A stretch of DNA of 64,000 bases from Methylobacterium sp. GTDB taxonomy: Bacteria; Pseudomonadota; Alphaproteobacteria; Rhizobiales; Beijerinckiaceae. Every line of letters begins with the position of its first letter. Within the stretch, counting starts at the first letter, position 1. This document shows positions 49,543-60,023 of the stretch, piece after piece. Below the pieces are notes generated by a model that saw nothing but the letters and a program-made list of their open reading frames with translations, was not told where the DNA came from and searched no databases. Made by a program: the position numbers and the translations under genes. The DNA lies in NCBI GenBank assembly GCA_002928875.1, contig PERO01000012.1, forward strand, positions 62,001 through 126,000, in the 5' to 3' direction.

Positions 49543-51107
49543 TGTTTGGATTGTCGAACCCGGAACTCGGCGTGCTGATGCTCGCCCTGTTCATCGTCTT
49601 CATCATGTTCGGGTTTCCCATCGCCTTCACGCTGATGGCGCTCGGCTTCTTCTTTGGCTACATCGCCATGGGCGACACCGTGCTGCAGCTCGTGGTGCAG
49701 CGCGCCTATTCGGTGATGGCGAATGACGTGCTCGTTTCCATCCCGCTCTTCGTCTTCATGGGCTACATCATCGAGCGCGCGAACATCCTCGACCGGCTGT
49801 TCAAGTCGATCCAGCTCGCGATCGGCTGGATGCCCGGCGCGCTCGCCGTGGCGACGCTCGCGACCTGCGCGATCTTCGCGACCGCGACCGGCATTGTCGG
49901 GGCGGTGGTGACGCTGATGGGCCTGCTCGCCTTTCCGGCGATGCTGCGCGCCGGTTACGACATCAATCTCTCGGCCGGCGTCGTCTGCGCGGGCGGCTGC
50001 CTCGGCATCCTCATTCCGCCCTCGGTGATGCTGATCCTCTATGGCGCAACGGCCGGTGTTTCCGTGCCGAAACTCTATGCCGCCGCGCTCTTCCCCGGCT
50101 TGCTGCTGGCGGGCCTCTACATGACCTATGTGGTCGTGCGCTGCATGATCACGCCGTCGCTGGCACCGAAGTTGCCGCCTGAGGAGCGGGCGAAGCTCGG
50201 CATCGATTTCGGCAAGGACAAGATGTTCGTGCTGGCCTATGTCGCGATTGCGGCGCTGGCCGTGCCGGTCGTCTATTACGGGGTGCTGGCGCTGGAGCAT
50301 CTCATCAACGTGCTCAAGGTCGCGATGACACCGGCGGGCTTGAAGCCCCGTCTCGTCGATTACGAGGTGCCGAGCTTCGTCATCCAGATGGTGATCGCCG
50401 GCGGCGTGGCCGGGCTCGCGGCCCTGATCTTGCTGGGACGGGTCGTCTTCATGGCGCTGGTCTCGAGCTTCTTTCCGCTGACCCTGCTGATCATGTCCGT
50501 GCTCGGCGCGATCTTCTTCGGCATCGCGACGCCGACGGAAGCGGCCGCCGTGGGCTCGCTCGGCTCGCTGCTGCTGGCGGCGGCCTATCGCTCGCTGACC
50601 TTCGAGAAGGTGCGGGAGAGCGTCTATCTCACCGCGCGCACCGCCGCGATGGTCTGCTGGCTCTTCGTGGGCTCGTTCATCTTCTCGTCGATCTTCGCCT
50701 ATCTCGGTGGCCACGAGCCCATCAAGGCGTTCATGAACTGGATGAACCCGTCGCCGACGATGTTCCTCATCCTCACCCAGATCATCATCTTCGTGCTGGG
50801 CTGGCCGCTGGAATGGACCGAGATCATCGTGATCTTCGTGCCGATCTTCCTGCCCCTGCTGCAGCAATATGGCGTGGACCCGCTGTTCTTCGGCATCCTG
50901 ATCGCGCTCAACATCCAGACATCGTTCCTCTCGCCACCCGTCGCGATGGCACCGTTCTACCTGAAAGGCGTCTCGCCGCCGCATGTGACGATCAACCAGA
51001 TCTTCTCCGGCGTGATGCCCTTCCTCTGGATCGTGCTCGTGGCGATGGTGCTGGTTTACATCTTCCCGGATATCGCGCTCTGGCTGCCGCGCTACCTCTA
51101 TGGCTGA
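49539..51107 (+). CDS. dctM: TRAP transporter large permease DctM
   Basis: 522-residue polytopic protein of the ion transporter superfamily with about 12-13 helices. Motifs include ALFIVFIMFGFPIAFTLMALGFFFGY, FATATGIVGAVVTLMGLLAFPAMLRAGY, AGGCLGILIPPSVMLILYGATAGVSV and FFGIATPTEAAAVGSLGSLLLA. The central region between about residues 205 and 310 holds extra hydrophobic and charged sequence. It completes the dctPQM operon; ilvB control sequences begin just after its stop. Confidence 0.92.
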   Translation: MMFGLSNPELGVLMLALFIVFIMFGFPIAFTLMALGFFFGYIAMGDTVLQLVVQRAYSVMANDVLVSIPLFVFMGYIIERANILDRLFKSIQLAIGWMPGALAVATLATCAIFATATGIVGAVVTLMGLLAFPAMLRAGYDINLSAGVVCAGGCLGILIPPSVMLILYGATAGVSVPKLYAAALFPGLLLAGLYMTYVVVRCMITPSLAPKLPPEERAKLGIDFGKDKMFVLAYVAIAALAVPVVYYGVLALEHLINVLKVAMTPAGLKPRLVDYEVPSFVIQMVIAGGVAGLAALILLGRVVFMALVSSFFPLTLLIMSVLGAIFFGIATPTEAAAVGSLGSLLLAAAYRSLTFEKVRESVYLTARTAAMVCWLFVGSFIFSSIFAYLGGHEPIKAFMNWMNPSPTMFLILTQIIIFVLGWPLEWTEIIVIFVPIFLPLLQQYGVDPLFFGILIALNIQTSFLSPPVAMAPFYLKGVSPPHVTINQIFSGVMPFLWIVLVAMVLVYIFPDIALWLPRYLYG

Positions 51108-51128
51108 GAGGGAATGTGGCGAGCCCCG

Positions 51129-51157
51129 TTGACGATCGATGCCGGATGCGTGTAGCG
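51129..51157 (+). promoter_or_regulatory. Putative promoter of the ilvB leader
   Basis: TTGACG at 51129-51134 is followed, 16 bases later, by TGTAGC, a poor -10 match. The spacing and position before the leader peptide fit, so transcription would start near 51163; confidence is limited by the weak -10. Confidence 0.42.
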
Positions 51158-51185
51158 TCCACCTGCTGAATTCTGGAGCGGAACC

Positions 51186-51236
51186 GTGACCCGTCTCATT
51201 CTTGTATCCTGCGCGCCGTGGAGGGAATTGGCCTAA
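51186..51236 (+). CDS. ilvB attenuator leader peptide (16 aa)
   Basis: A GTG-started frame encodes MTRLILVSCAPWRELA. GGAG lies about eight bases upstream. Codons 4-7 are Leu-Ile-Leu-Val, that is all three branched-chain amino acids in a row, the hallmark of leader peptides controlling ilv genes by ribosome stalling. The stop codon region overlaps GGCCT, which can pair with the first strand of the terminator just downstream. Ribosome stalling at the LILV codons when charged tRNA is low would leave GGCCT free and prevent termination. Confidence 0.8.
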   Translation: MTRLILVSCAPWRELA

Positions 51237-51290
51237 CAAGCCTTTGCCCCGCCGGCGCGCATCCCGAAGGCCCCTCAGCGGGCCTTTTTT
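51230..51290 (+). promoter_or_regulatory. ilvB attenuator: antiterminator and terminator
   Basis: The terminator stem is AAGGCCC (51267-51273) with GGGCCTT (51280-51286), loop CTCAGC, then a T6 run. GGCCT at 51230-51234, overlapping the leader stop, is complementary to AGGCC at 51268-51272 and can form the competing antiterminator. The structure sits 73 bases before ilvB and should link ilvB expression to branched-chain aminoacyl-tRNA levels. Confidence 0.8.
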
Positions 51291-51362
51291 GTTGCCTTTT
51301 TTCACCCCACGCCCCAAACGACCCCCGCGAGAACCCGCGAGTACTCCCCCGGAGACGAACCG

Positions 51363-53123
51363 ATGACCGAGATGATGACCGGAGCCGAAATGGTGGTGCG
51401 CGCCATGCAGGACCATGATGTGGATACCCTGTTCGGCTATCCCGGCGGCGCGGTTCTTCCCATCTATGACGCGCTGTTCCAGCAGAATTCGGTGCAGCAC
51501 ATCCTGGTGCGGCATGAGCAGGGCGCCGTGCATTCGGCGGAAGGCTATGCCCGCTCCTGCGGCAAGGTGGGCGTGGTGCTGGTGACCTCCGGCCCCGGCG
51601 CGACCAATGCCGTGACGGGCCTGACCGACGCCCTGATGGATTCGATTCCGCTGGTCTGCTTCACGGGGCAGGTTCCGACCCATCTCATCGGATCGGATGC
51701 CTTCCAGGAATGCGACACGGTGGGCATCACGCGGCATTGTACGAAGCACAATTACCTCGTGAAGCGCATCGAGGACCTGCCGCGCATCATCCACGAGGCG
51801 TTCTACGTGGCGAAGGCCGGCCGGCCCGGCCCGGTTGTGGTGGATATCCCGAAGGACATCCAGTTCCAGCGCGGCGTCTATACCCCGCCGGGCGAGATCA
51901 TGCACAAGTCGTATCGCCCGAAGACGCAAGGCGATCGCGGTCAGATCGAGCGCGCGGTGGACCTGATGCTGCGCGCGAAGCGCCCCGTGTTCTATACCGG
52001 CGGCGGCGTCATCAATGCCGGCCCCGAGGCAAGCCGCCTCTTGCGCGAACTCGTGCGCCTCACGGGCTTCCCCGTGACATCCACGCTGATGGGCCTCGGC
52101 GCCTATCCGGCGAATGATCCGCTCTGGCTCGGCATGCTCGGGATGCATGGCACCTACGAGGCCAATCTCGCGATGCATGGCTGCGACGTGATGATCAATA
52201 TCGGCGCGCGCTTCGATGACCGCATCACCGGCCGGCTCGATGCCTTCTCGCCCCATAGCCGCAAGATCCATGTCGATATCGACCCGTCCTCGATCAACAA
52301 GAACGTGAAGGTCGAGGTGGGCATCATCGGTGACGCGGCGAGCGTGCTGGCCGAGATGTTGGAGATCTTCCGCGCCAAGAAGCGCGCCGAGCAGGCCGAC
52401 GAAATCCGCCCGTGGTGGAAGGATATCAATTCCTGGCGGGCGCGGAATTCGCTGAGCTACAAGAATTCGAAAGAGGTCATCAAGCCGCAATACGCCATCG
52501 AGCGGCTCTACCAGCTCACGAAGCATCGCAAGACCTACGTGACGACCGAAGTCGGCCAGCACCAGATGTGGGCGGCGCAGCACTTCCATTTCGACGAGCC
52601 CAACCGCTGGATGACGAGCGGCGGCCTCGGCACCATGGGCTATGGCCTGCCGGCGGCAATCGGCGTGCAGCTCGCGCATCGCGACGCGCTGGTGATCGAC
52701 ATCGCGGGCGAGGCCTCGATCCTGATGAACATGCAGGAGATGAGCACGGCGGCGCAGTATCGCCTGCCGGTGAAGATCTTCATCCTGAACAACGAATATA
52801 TGGGGATGGTGCGCCAGTGGCAGGAATTGCTGCATGGCGGGCGCTATTCGGAGAGCTATTCGGCGGCCCTGCCGGATTTCGTGAAGCTCGCCGAGGCCTA
52901 TCACGCCAAGGGCATCCGCTGCGCCGATCCGGCCGAACTCGATGCGGCCATCCAGGAGATGATCGATTATCCCGGCCCGGTGATCTTCGATTGTCTGGTC
53001 GCCAAGGAAGAGAACTGCTTCCCGATGATCCCCTCGGGCAAGGCGCATAACGAGATGATCCTGCCGGATTTCGAGGGCGACACCGGCTCGGTGATCGACG
53101 CCAAGGGCAAGCAGCTAGTGTGA
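51363..53123 (+). CDS. ilvB: Acetolactate synthase large (catalytic) subunit
   Basis: ThDP- and FAD-dependent enzyme for the first common step of valine, leucine and isoleucine synthesis. The catalytic Glu is in VRHEQGAVHSAEGYAR (residues about 46-61), with GATNAVTGLTDALMDSIPLV nearby, the FAD domain (KIHVDIDPSSINKN) and the ThDP-binding segment DIAGEASILMNMQEMSTA. This last reads GEAS where GDAS is usual. 586 residues. Expression is preceded by a leader peptide attenuator. A foreign gene separates it from its regulatory subunit gene ilvN. Confidence 0.95.
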   Translation: MTEMMTGAEMVVRAMQDHDVDTLFGYPGGAVLPIYDALFQQNSVQHILVRHEQGAVHSAEGYARSCGKVGVVLVTSGPGATNAVTGLTDALMDSIPLVCFTGQVPTHLIGSDAFQECDTVGITRHCTKHNYLVKRIEDLPRIIHEAFYVAKAGRPGPVVVDIPKDIQFQRGVYTPPGEIMHKSYRPKTQGDRGQIERAVDLMLRAKRPVFYTGGGVINAGPEASRLLRELVRLTGFPVTSTLMGLGAYPANDPLWLGMLGMHGTYEANLAMHGCDVMINIGARFDDRITGRLDAFSPHSRKIHVDIDPSSINKNVKVEVGIIGDAASVLAEMLEIFRAKKRAEQADEIRPWWKDINSWRARNSLSYKNSKEVIKPQYAIERLYQLTKHRKTYVTTEVGQHQMWAAQHFHFDEPNRWMTSGGLGTMGYGLPAAIGVQLAHRDALVIDIAGEASILMNMQEMSTAAQYRLPVKIFILNNEYMGMVRQWQELLHGGRYSESYSAALPDFVKLAEAYHAKGIRCADPAELDAAIQEMIDYPGPVIFDCLVAKEENCFPMIPSGKAHNEMILPDFEGDTGSVIDAKGKQLV

Positions 53124-53127
53124 CGTG

Positions 53128-54654
53128 ATGTTGGCATCATTTCAACTGAAAAACTGGCTTTGTTTTGCTGACACCGGTGAGATCGGTGTTGGTCCGATTA
53201 ATGTTTTTATCGGAAAGAACAACTCCGGAAAATCAGCTATTCTAAAGTCTCTAGCAGTTACCCAGGAGGGTGCCTCCCCTTTTGATAGAAGATATTTAGT
53301 TAGAAAAGGATCGAATCATTCCGAAATTACATTTCAATTTTCAATTGATTTAAATATTGACGGCGGTATTTATATTAAGCCCGCATTAAAAATAAATTTT
53401 GAAAACGGAATAATGAATTTAGAAATTCATCACATTGGCGGGTCGCATGGATTTGGTAATCTAAATCACATCTTTGGATCGATTGATAATAAAGCTTTGC
53501 TTGTTCCCTTTTTTTCCAAGCGTAAAGTTGGCGGATTTAGCGACCAGATAAATCGTTCAATTGCCCATCAAATACATGGAAACATGCTTCATTTGGGCGC
53601 TAGACTTTCTGTGGTATCTCAGCAAGGCCATCCATACTATGATAAGTATGAGAATTATTGTCGCGCTATTATAGGCCAGTTTATTCGTTTGATCCCATCC
53701 GACGCTGGTCAGAGGCCGGGTGTGTACATCGATAAATCGACGTCTATTTTCTTGGATGACATGGGCGAGGGTGTGGCTAACATATTGTATTTGATAACAG
53801 AACTTATTCTCTCGGAGAATAAAATTTTTCTTATTGAAGAGCTCGAGAACGATTTGCACCCAAGTGCCCTCAAATCTTTATTAGATCTTATAATTGAGAG
53901 CTCTCAAAAAAATCAATTCTTTATTTCTACTCATTCAAATATAGTTGTTCAAACGCTTTCAGCATTTGGTAAATCAAGAACATTTAATATAGAAAAATCA
54001 AATGGCTCTCCTCTGCCGACGTCGTCAATTTCATTAATTGGTAATAATACTTCTGAACGAGTTGCTGTTCTTCGTGAACTTGGGTACTCGTTCTCCGATT
54101 TCGGCGAGTGGGATGGCTGGTTATTTTTTGAAGAGGCGTCTGCTGAGCGGCTGATTAGAGAATATTTTATTCCATGGTTTGCTCCAAAATTGCGACGCCT
54201 TCGCACGTTTTCCGCTGCTGGCGCAAGCAACATTGAGCCGAGCTTTGTCGAATTTCAACGTCTAATGACATTTGTCCACTTAGAAAAAAAGTATCAGAAT
54301 TTGTCTTGGGTTTTTGTTGACGGGGACGAGATTGGTAGGACTGTTATAAATGATTTGAGAAGGAAGTTTCCGACATGGAGCGATGAACATTTTCAGTGCT
54401 TTTCCAATTCAGATTTTGAAGAATATTATCCTGATATTTTTGCAGAAGAGATAGGCGTGGCGCTTTCAATCTCTGATAAGGGGCGTCGACGAGAAGAAAA
54501 GAGGAAGCTGTTGCTCCGAGTATTAGAATGGATTGAGACAAACGAACAAGATGCCAAGGCGGCCTTTGAAAAATCAGCCGCTGAAGTTATTCAAAAGCTG
54601 CGGGAAATTGAGAGTAAGCTATACCCGTCTGCCAAACAAGAAAACGGACACTAA
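53128..54654 (+). CDS. OLD-like ATPase with TOPRIM-type C-terminus, foreign gene inserted between ilvB and ilvN
   Basis: 508 residues. ABC/SMC-like ATPase: Walker A GKNNSGKS (29-36), signature-like DMGEGVANI (211-219), Walker B IFLIEELEND (233-242) and His switch STHS (H269). The C-terminal part has TOPRIM-like acids: FFEEASAERL (335-342 region) and VFVDGDEIGR (395-404, DxD), then SDFEEYYPD. This is the layout of OLD-family nucleases, many of which act against phages; no partner gene is visible. The gene is strikingly AT-rich: by my count 15 of 60 bases at 53281-53340 are G+C against 37 of 60 at 53041-53100 in ilvB. It starts four bases after the ilvB stop. Catalysis is inferred. Confidence 0.82.
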   Translation: MLASFQLKNWLCFADTGEIGVGPINVFIGKNNSGKSAILKSLAVTQEGASPFDRRYLVRKGSNHSEITFQFSIDLNIDGGIYIKPALKINFENGIMNLEIHHIGGSHGFGNLNHIFGSIDNKALLVPFFSKRKVGGFSDQINRSIAHQIHGNMLHLGARLSVVSQQGHPYYDKYENYCRAIIGQFIRLIPSDAGQRPGVYIDKSTSIFLDDMGEGVANILYLITELILSENKIFLIEELENDLHPSALKSLLDLIIESSQKNQFFISTHSNIVVQTLSAFGKSRTFNIEKSNGSPLPTSSISLIGNNTSERVAVLRELGYSFSDFGEWDGWLFFEEASAERLIREYFIPWFAPKLRRLRTFSAAGASNIEPSFVEFQRLMTFVHLEKKYQNLSWVFVDGDEIGRTVINDLRRKFPTWSDEHFQCFSNSDFEEYYPDIFAEEIGVALSISDKGRRREEKRKLLLRVLEWIETNEQDAKAAFEKSAAEVIQKLREIESKLYPSAKQENGH

Positions 54655-54664
54655 GGCCCCGACC

Positions 54665-55198
54665 ATGAACACCTCCCACTACCCCACGCTCACGACGCAG
54701 CAGGTGATCGAGAAGCGCACGCTCTGCGTTCTCGTGGACAACGAGCCGGGCGTGCTGGCGCGCATCGCCGGCATGTTCTCCGGCCGGGGCTACAACATTG
54801 AATCGCTGACGGTTTCCGAAACCGAGCACGAGAAGCACCTCTCGCGCATCACCATCGTCACCAGCGGCACGGCCAGTGTGCTGAACCAGATCGAGGCGCA
54901 GCTCGATCGTCTCGTGCCGGTGCACAAGGTGGTGAACCTCACTGCCAAGGCCTCGATCGAGCGCGAACTCGCGCTGGTGAAGGTGCGCGGCAAGGGCGAG
55001 CACCGCATGGAGGCCTTGCGCCTCGCCACCGCCTTCGGCGCGAAGCCGGTGGATGCGACGCTCGACAGCTTCGTCTTCGAGCTTTCCGGCCCTTCCGATG
55101 ATGTCGAGCGCTTCATCAACCTGATGGCCGATATCGGCCTCGTGGAAGTCAGTCGCACGGGCGTCGCGGCCATCGCGCGCGGCAATGAAGGGCTGTGA
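54665..55198 (+). CDS. ilvN: Acetolactate synthase small (regulatory) subunit
   Basis: Valine-sensing regulatory partner of IlvB. An N-terminal ACT domain (RTLCVLVDNEPGVLARIAGMFSGRGYNIESLTVSETE, then HLSRITIVTSG) is followed by the C-terminal domain with ALVKVRG and GLVEVSRTGVAAIARG. 177 residues. AAGGCC precedes the ATG at 54665. In most alphaproteobacteria it directly follows ilvB; here the OLD-like gene lies between them on the same strand, so ilvN is presumably expressed by readthrough from ilvB or from a promoter in the insert. Confidence 0.94.
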   Translation: MNTSHYPTLTTQQVIEKRTLCVLVDNEPGVLARIAGMFSGRGYNIESLTVSETEHEKHLSRITIVTSGTASVLNQIEAQLDRLVPVHKVVNLTAKASIERELALVKVRGKGEHRMEALRLATAFGAKPVDATLDSFVFELSGPSDDVERFINLMADIGLVEVSRTGVAAIARGNEGL

Positions 55199-55301
55199 CG
55201 GGCGGGTTCTGACGCATTCACGCGCGTGATGGCTCCATCACGCGTTTGCGTTGGTGCCGCCTGCGCTGGCCCGGTAGCGTTCGGCACCTGAGGGAGTGAC
55301 C

Positions 55302-55913
55302 ATGCCGTTCGAGATGCTCGTTGCCTTTCTGGGCTTTGCCTTCGCGAGTTCCGTCACGCCCGGCCCGAACAACATGATGCTCGTCGCCTCGGGCGTGAAT
55401 TTCGGCGTCCGGCGCACGCTCTGGCATGTCGCGGGCATCAATGTCGGGTTTCCGGTCATGCTGCTGCTCACGGGCCTCGGGCTCGGGCAGGTCTTCCAGC
55501 GATACCCCATGATCTACACGGCCATGAAGGTCGTCGGCATCGTCTACATGCTCTGGCTCGCCTGGAAGGTCGCGACCTCCGGCTCGGTGCGGGAGGGGGA
55601 GGGGGCTGCCGGCAAGCCGATGACCTTCTGGCAGGCGGCGGCCTTCCAATGGGTGAACCCCAAGGCCTGGGCGATGGTGATCGGCGCGATCGCGGCCTAT
55701 ACCGTGCCGGAGAACTATATCGGCTCGCTGCTGATCATCACGGCGGTCTATGCGCTGGTCGGCACGCCGGGCTCCATGGTCTGGGCGATGTTCGGCGCGG
55801 CCCTGCGCAACTGGCTGCGCGATCCGGCGAAAGTGCGCTGGTTCAACATCGCGATGGCGGCATTGCTGGTGCTGTCGCTCTACCCGGCTGTGATGGATCT
55901 CCTCACGCATTGA
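55302..55913 (+). CDS. LysE/RhtB family exporter
   Basis: 203-residue membrane protein with about six helices. The LysE signature lies near the start: FASSVTPGPNNMMLVASGVNFGVRRTLWHVAGI, and later VYMLWLAWKVA and FQWVNPKAWAMVIGAI. The family exports amino acids or derivatives. The ATG at 55302 follows GAGGGAGTG. Location between ilvN and ilvC suggests, but does not prove, export of a branched-chain amino acid or related compound under control of the adjacent TetR gene. Confidence 0.88.
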   Translation: MPFEMLVAFLGFAFASSVTPGPNNMMLVASGVNFGVRRTLWHVAGINVGFPVMLLLTGLGLGQVFQRYPMIYTAMKVVGIVYMLWLAWKVATSGSVREGEGAAGKPMTFWQAAAFQWVNPKAWAMVIGAIAAYTVPENYIGSLLIITAVYALVGTPGSMVWAMFGAALRNWLRDPAKVRWFNIAMAALLVLSLYPAVMDLLTH

Positions 55914-55957
55914 TTCCGTTTGACGGCGCCGCGCTTCTCGCCTAGTCAGGCTCCGAA

Positions 55958-55975
55958 CCGTACCGTTCGGTACGG
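55958..55975 (+). promoter_or_regulatory. 18-base palindrome, probable TetR operator
   Basis: CCGTACCGTTCGGTACGG is palindromic except for its central two bases and lies 16 bases before the TetR gene start. A TTGACG at 55920-55925 could be the -35 box upstream, placing the palindrome just after the transcription start. This is the usual layout for TetR autoregulation. Confidence 0.7.
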
Positions 55976-55991
55976 CGTTGCCGAGCCCGTG

Positions 55992-57818
<1,827 letters not shown>

Positions 57819-57852
57819 GGCGGGATTTCTGGCCGGTTTGAGCCAGGACACG

Positions 57853-57880
57853 AGGCGCGGGGTCATCCCGCGCCTTTTTT
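57853..57880 (+). terminator. Rho-independent terminator of the ilvC unit
   Basis: Perfect 9-base stem AGGCGCGGG / CCCGCGCCT with a GTCAT loop and T6. It lies after the duplicated ilvC tail and ends the ilv transcript. Confidence 0.92.
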
Positions 57881-57962
57881 GCCATGCAAGATAGTGGTTT
57901 TCCGCTCTTGCGCGCCTGTGCAGCCTCGCTACCTTCTCCCCACCAAGAAAAACGAGGGAGAA

Positions 57963-58955
57963 ATGCCTATGACGACCCCCTTCACCCGTCGCGCCCTGCT
58001 CGCGGCGACCGCCGCACTCGGCCTCGGCGGCATGGCCGCGCCGGCCCTGGCGCAGAATTTTCCGAACCGTCCGATCACCATGGTGGTGCCGTTCGCGGCC
58101 GGGGGCGGCACGGATATCGCGGCGCGCATCATCGGCCAGAAAATGACCGAAATGCTGGGCCAGAACGTCATCATCGAGAATGTCGCCGGCGCGGGCGGCA
58201 ATGTGGGCACCAACCGCGTTGCCAAGGCGGCGCCGGATGGCTACACGATCCTGATGGGCACGATCTCGACGCACGCGATCAACCCCGCGGTGTTCAAGTC
58301 GATGCCGCACGATCCGGTGAAGGATTTCGCGCCGATCTCGCTGCTGGCGCTCGTGCCGAGCGTGCTGACCGTCTCGAACGATTTTCCGGCGAAGAACGTG
58401 AAGGAACTGATCGAGCGCCTCAAGGCCGAGCCGGACAAGCATGCCTATGCCTCCTCGGGCGTGGCGACGCCGCAGCATCTCGGCGGGGAATTGTTCAAGA
58501 CGATGACCGGCACGAAGATGACGCATATTCCCTATCGCGGCGGCGGGCCGGCCCTGCAGGATGTCGTTTCCGGCAAGGTCGCGATGATTTTCGACAACCT
58601 GCCCTCGTCGGCCGAGATGATCCGCACCGGCAAGGCGCGCGGCTTCGCCGTGACCACCAAGACGCGCTCGCCGGCCTTCCCCGACATGCCGACGATGGAG
58701 GAAGCGGGTTTGCCGGGCTACGAGATCTATTCGTGGAACGCGCTGTTCGCGCCGGCCGGCACCCCGAAGGAGGTGATCGCGAAGCTGAACGAGGTCGCGA
58801 ACAAGGCCGCGCAGGATCCGGTCATTTCCAAGCGGCTCGCCGATCTCAGCGCGGTCGTTGTGGGTTCGACGCCCGAGGCGCTGGCCGAGCACGTCAAGAG
58901 CGAAATCGCGAAATGGGGCCCGATCGCCAAGGCGACCGGCGCGCAGATCGAATAA
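57963..58955 (+). CDS. Bug/TctC family substrate-binding protein (second orphan)
   Basis: Periplasmic receptor, about 330 residues. The signal carries a twin-arginine motif (FTRRALLAATAALG) and ends ALAQ, followed by the Bug start FPNRPITMVVPFAAGGGTDIAARI. IIENVAGAGGNVGTNRVAKAAPDGYTI and HIPYRGGGPALQDVVSGKVAMIFD are further family marks. GAGGGAG lies before two candidate ATGs (57963, 57969). Like the protein at 32350-33297 it has no TctAB genes beside it; ligand unknown. Confidence 0.9.
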   Translation: MPMTTPFTRRALLAATAALGLGGMAAPALAQNFPNRPITMVVPFAAGGGTDIAARIIGQKMTEMLGQNVIIENVAGAGGNVGTNRVAKAAPDGYTILMGTISTHAINPAVFKSMPHDPVKDFAPISLLALVPSVLTVSNDFPAKNVKELIERLKAEPDKHAYASSGVATPQHLGGELFKTMTGTKMTHIPYRGGGPALQDVVSGKVAMIFDNLPSSAEMIRTGKARGFAVTTKTRSPAFPDMPTMEEAGLPGYEIYSWNALFAPAGTPKEVIAKLNEVANKAAQDPVISKRLADLSAVVVGSTPEALAEHVKSEIAKWGPIAKATGAQIE

Positions 58956-59167
58956 GGCCGCGACAGGCCTCGACGAACAGGCGGCCGCCGGCAATGCGCG
59001 GGCGGCCGATCAGCCGAAACCGATAACCCGCCCGGTCTGCGCCTGCATGCCGGGCGGTGGCGTTTCAGAGCCGCCTGCGCCGCTGCGGACGCGCCAGATC
59101 AGGCCGTGATGCATTCATCAATTTTCGGCGCTGGACAGGCCGGCCCGTCGCCGGTTCAGATGGCGGC

Positions 59168-60019
59168 ATGGCGATCCTATCCATTCAAAGTCATGTGGCC
59201 TACGGGCATGTCGGCAATGCTTCGGCGGTTTTCCCGATGCAGCGGCTCGGCGTGGAGGTCTGGCCCATTCACACGGTGCAGTTCTCGAACCATACCGGCT
59301 ATGGCGCCTGGCGCGGCCAGGTCTTCGATGCCGGGCTGATCTCCGATTGCGTCGCGGGCATTGCCGAGCGCGGTGTGCTCGGCCGATGCGAAGCGGTGCT
59401 GTCCGGCTATATGGGCTCGCATGATACGGGGTCCGCGATTCTCGAGGCGGTGGCGCGGGTGCGCGCGGCGAACCCGCACGCGCTCTATGCCTGCGACCCC
59501 GTGATCGGCGATGTCGGGCGCGGCATTTTCGTGCGGCCGGGCATTCCGGAATTCATGCGCGATCGCGCGGTGCCCGCCGCCGATCTCATCACGCCGAACC
59601 AGTTCGAACTGGCCTGGCTCGCCGGTCGCGACATCGTGACCCTCGCCGATCTGTGCGCGGCACTCGCGACGGTGCATGCCATGGGCCCGAAGATCGTGAT
59701 GGTGACGTCGCTCGTGCTCGACGATACGGCGGCGGATGCGGTGGATCTCGCGGTGTCCCATCCGGGCGGCTTGCATCGCATGCGCACGCCAAAGCTCGAT
59801 TGCAACGTGAACGGCGCGGGTGATGCAATCGCGGCCCTGTTTCTCGTGCATTGCCTGCGGATGGGCGACCCCGCCCGCGCCATGCAGCGCGCGGCCTCCT
59901 CGGTCCATGGCCTGCTGGAGCGGACGGTCGCGGCCGGTTCGCGCGAGATTCTCACCGTGGCGGCGCAGGACGAATTTGTCGAACCGTCGCGGATTTTCGA
60001 TCTGGAAGCCGTGCCATGA
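59168..60019 (+). CDS. pdxY: Pyridoxal kinase
   Basis: Ribokinase-fold salvage enzyme phosphorylating pyridoxal. LSIQSHVAYGHVGNASAVFPMQRLGVEVWPIHTVQFSNHTGY at the start, LSGYMGS, YACDPVIGDVGRGIFV, LITPNQFELAWLAG and the catalytic CNVNGAGDAIAALFL near the end are characteristic. 283 residues, as in PdxY. The ATG at 59168 gives the conserved N-terminus. A terminator shared with the convergent ComEA-like gene follows. Confidence 0.92.
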   Translation: MAILSIQSHVAYGHVGNASAVFPMQRLGVEVWPIHTVQFSNHTGYGAWRGQVFDAGLISDCVAGIAERGVLGRCEAVLSGYMGSHDTGSAILEAVARVRAANPHALYACDPVIGDVGRGIFVRPGIPEFMRDRAVPAADLITPNQFELAWLAGRDIVTLADLCAALATVHAMGPKIVMVTSLVLDDTAADAVDLAVSHPGGLHRMRTPKLDCNVNGAGDAIAALFLVHCLRMGDPARAMQRAASSVHGLLERTVAAGSREILTVAAQDEFVEPSRIFDLEAVP

Positions 60020-60023
60020 TGCG

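Noticed and set aside
49362..53048. 1228-codon open frame on the minus strand opposite dctM and ilvB
   Set aside because: High-GC DNA keeps antisense frames open; composition is Arg/His/Asp-rich with no family motif, and the plus strand has unmistakable dctM and ilvB.
53120..54664. Insertion sequence or integron carrying the OLD-like gene
   Set aside because: No transposase, integrase, terminal inverted repeat or target duplication could be seen at either junction.
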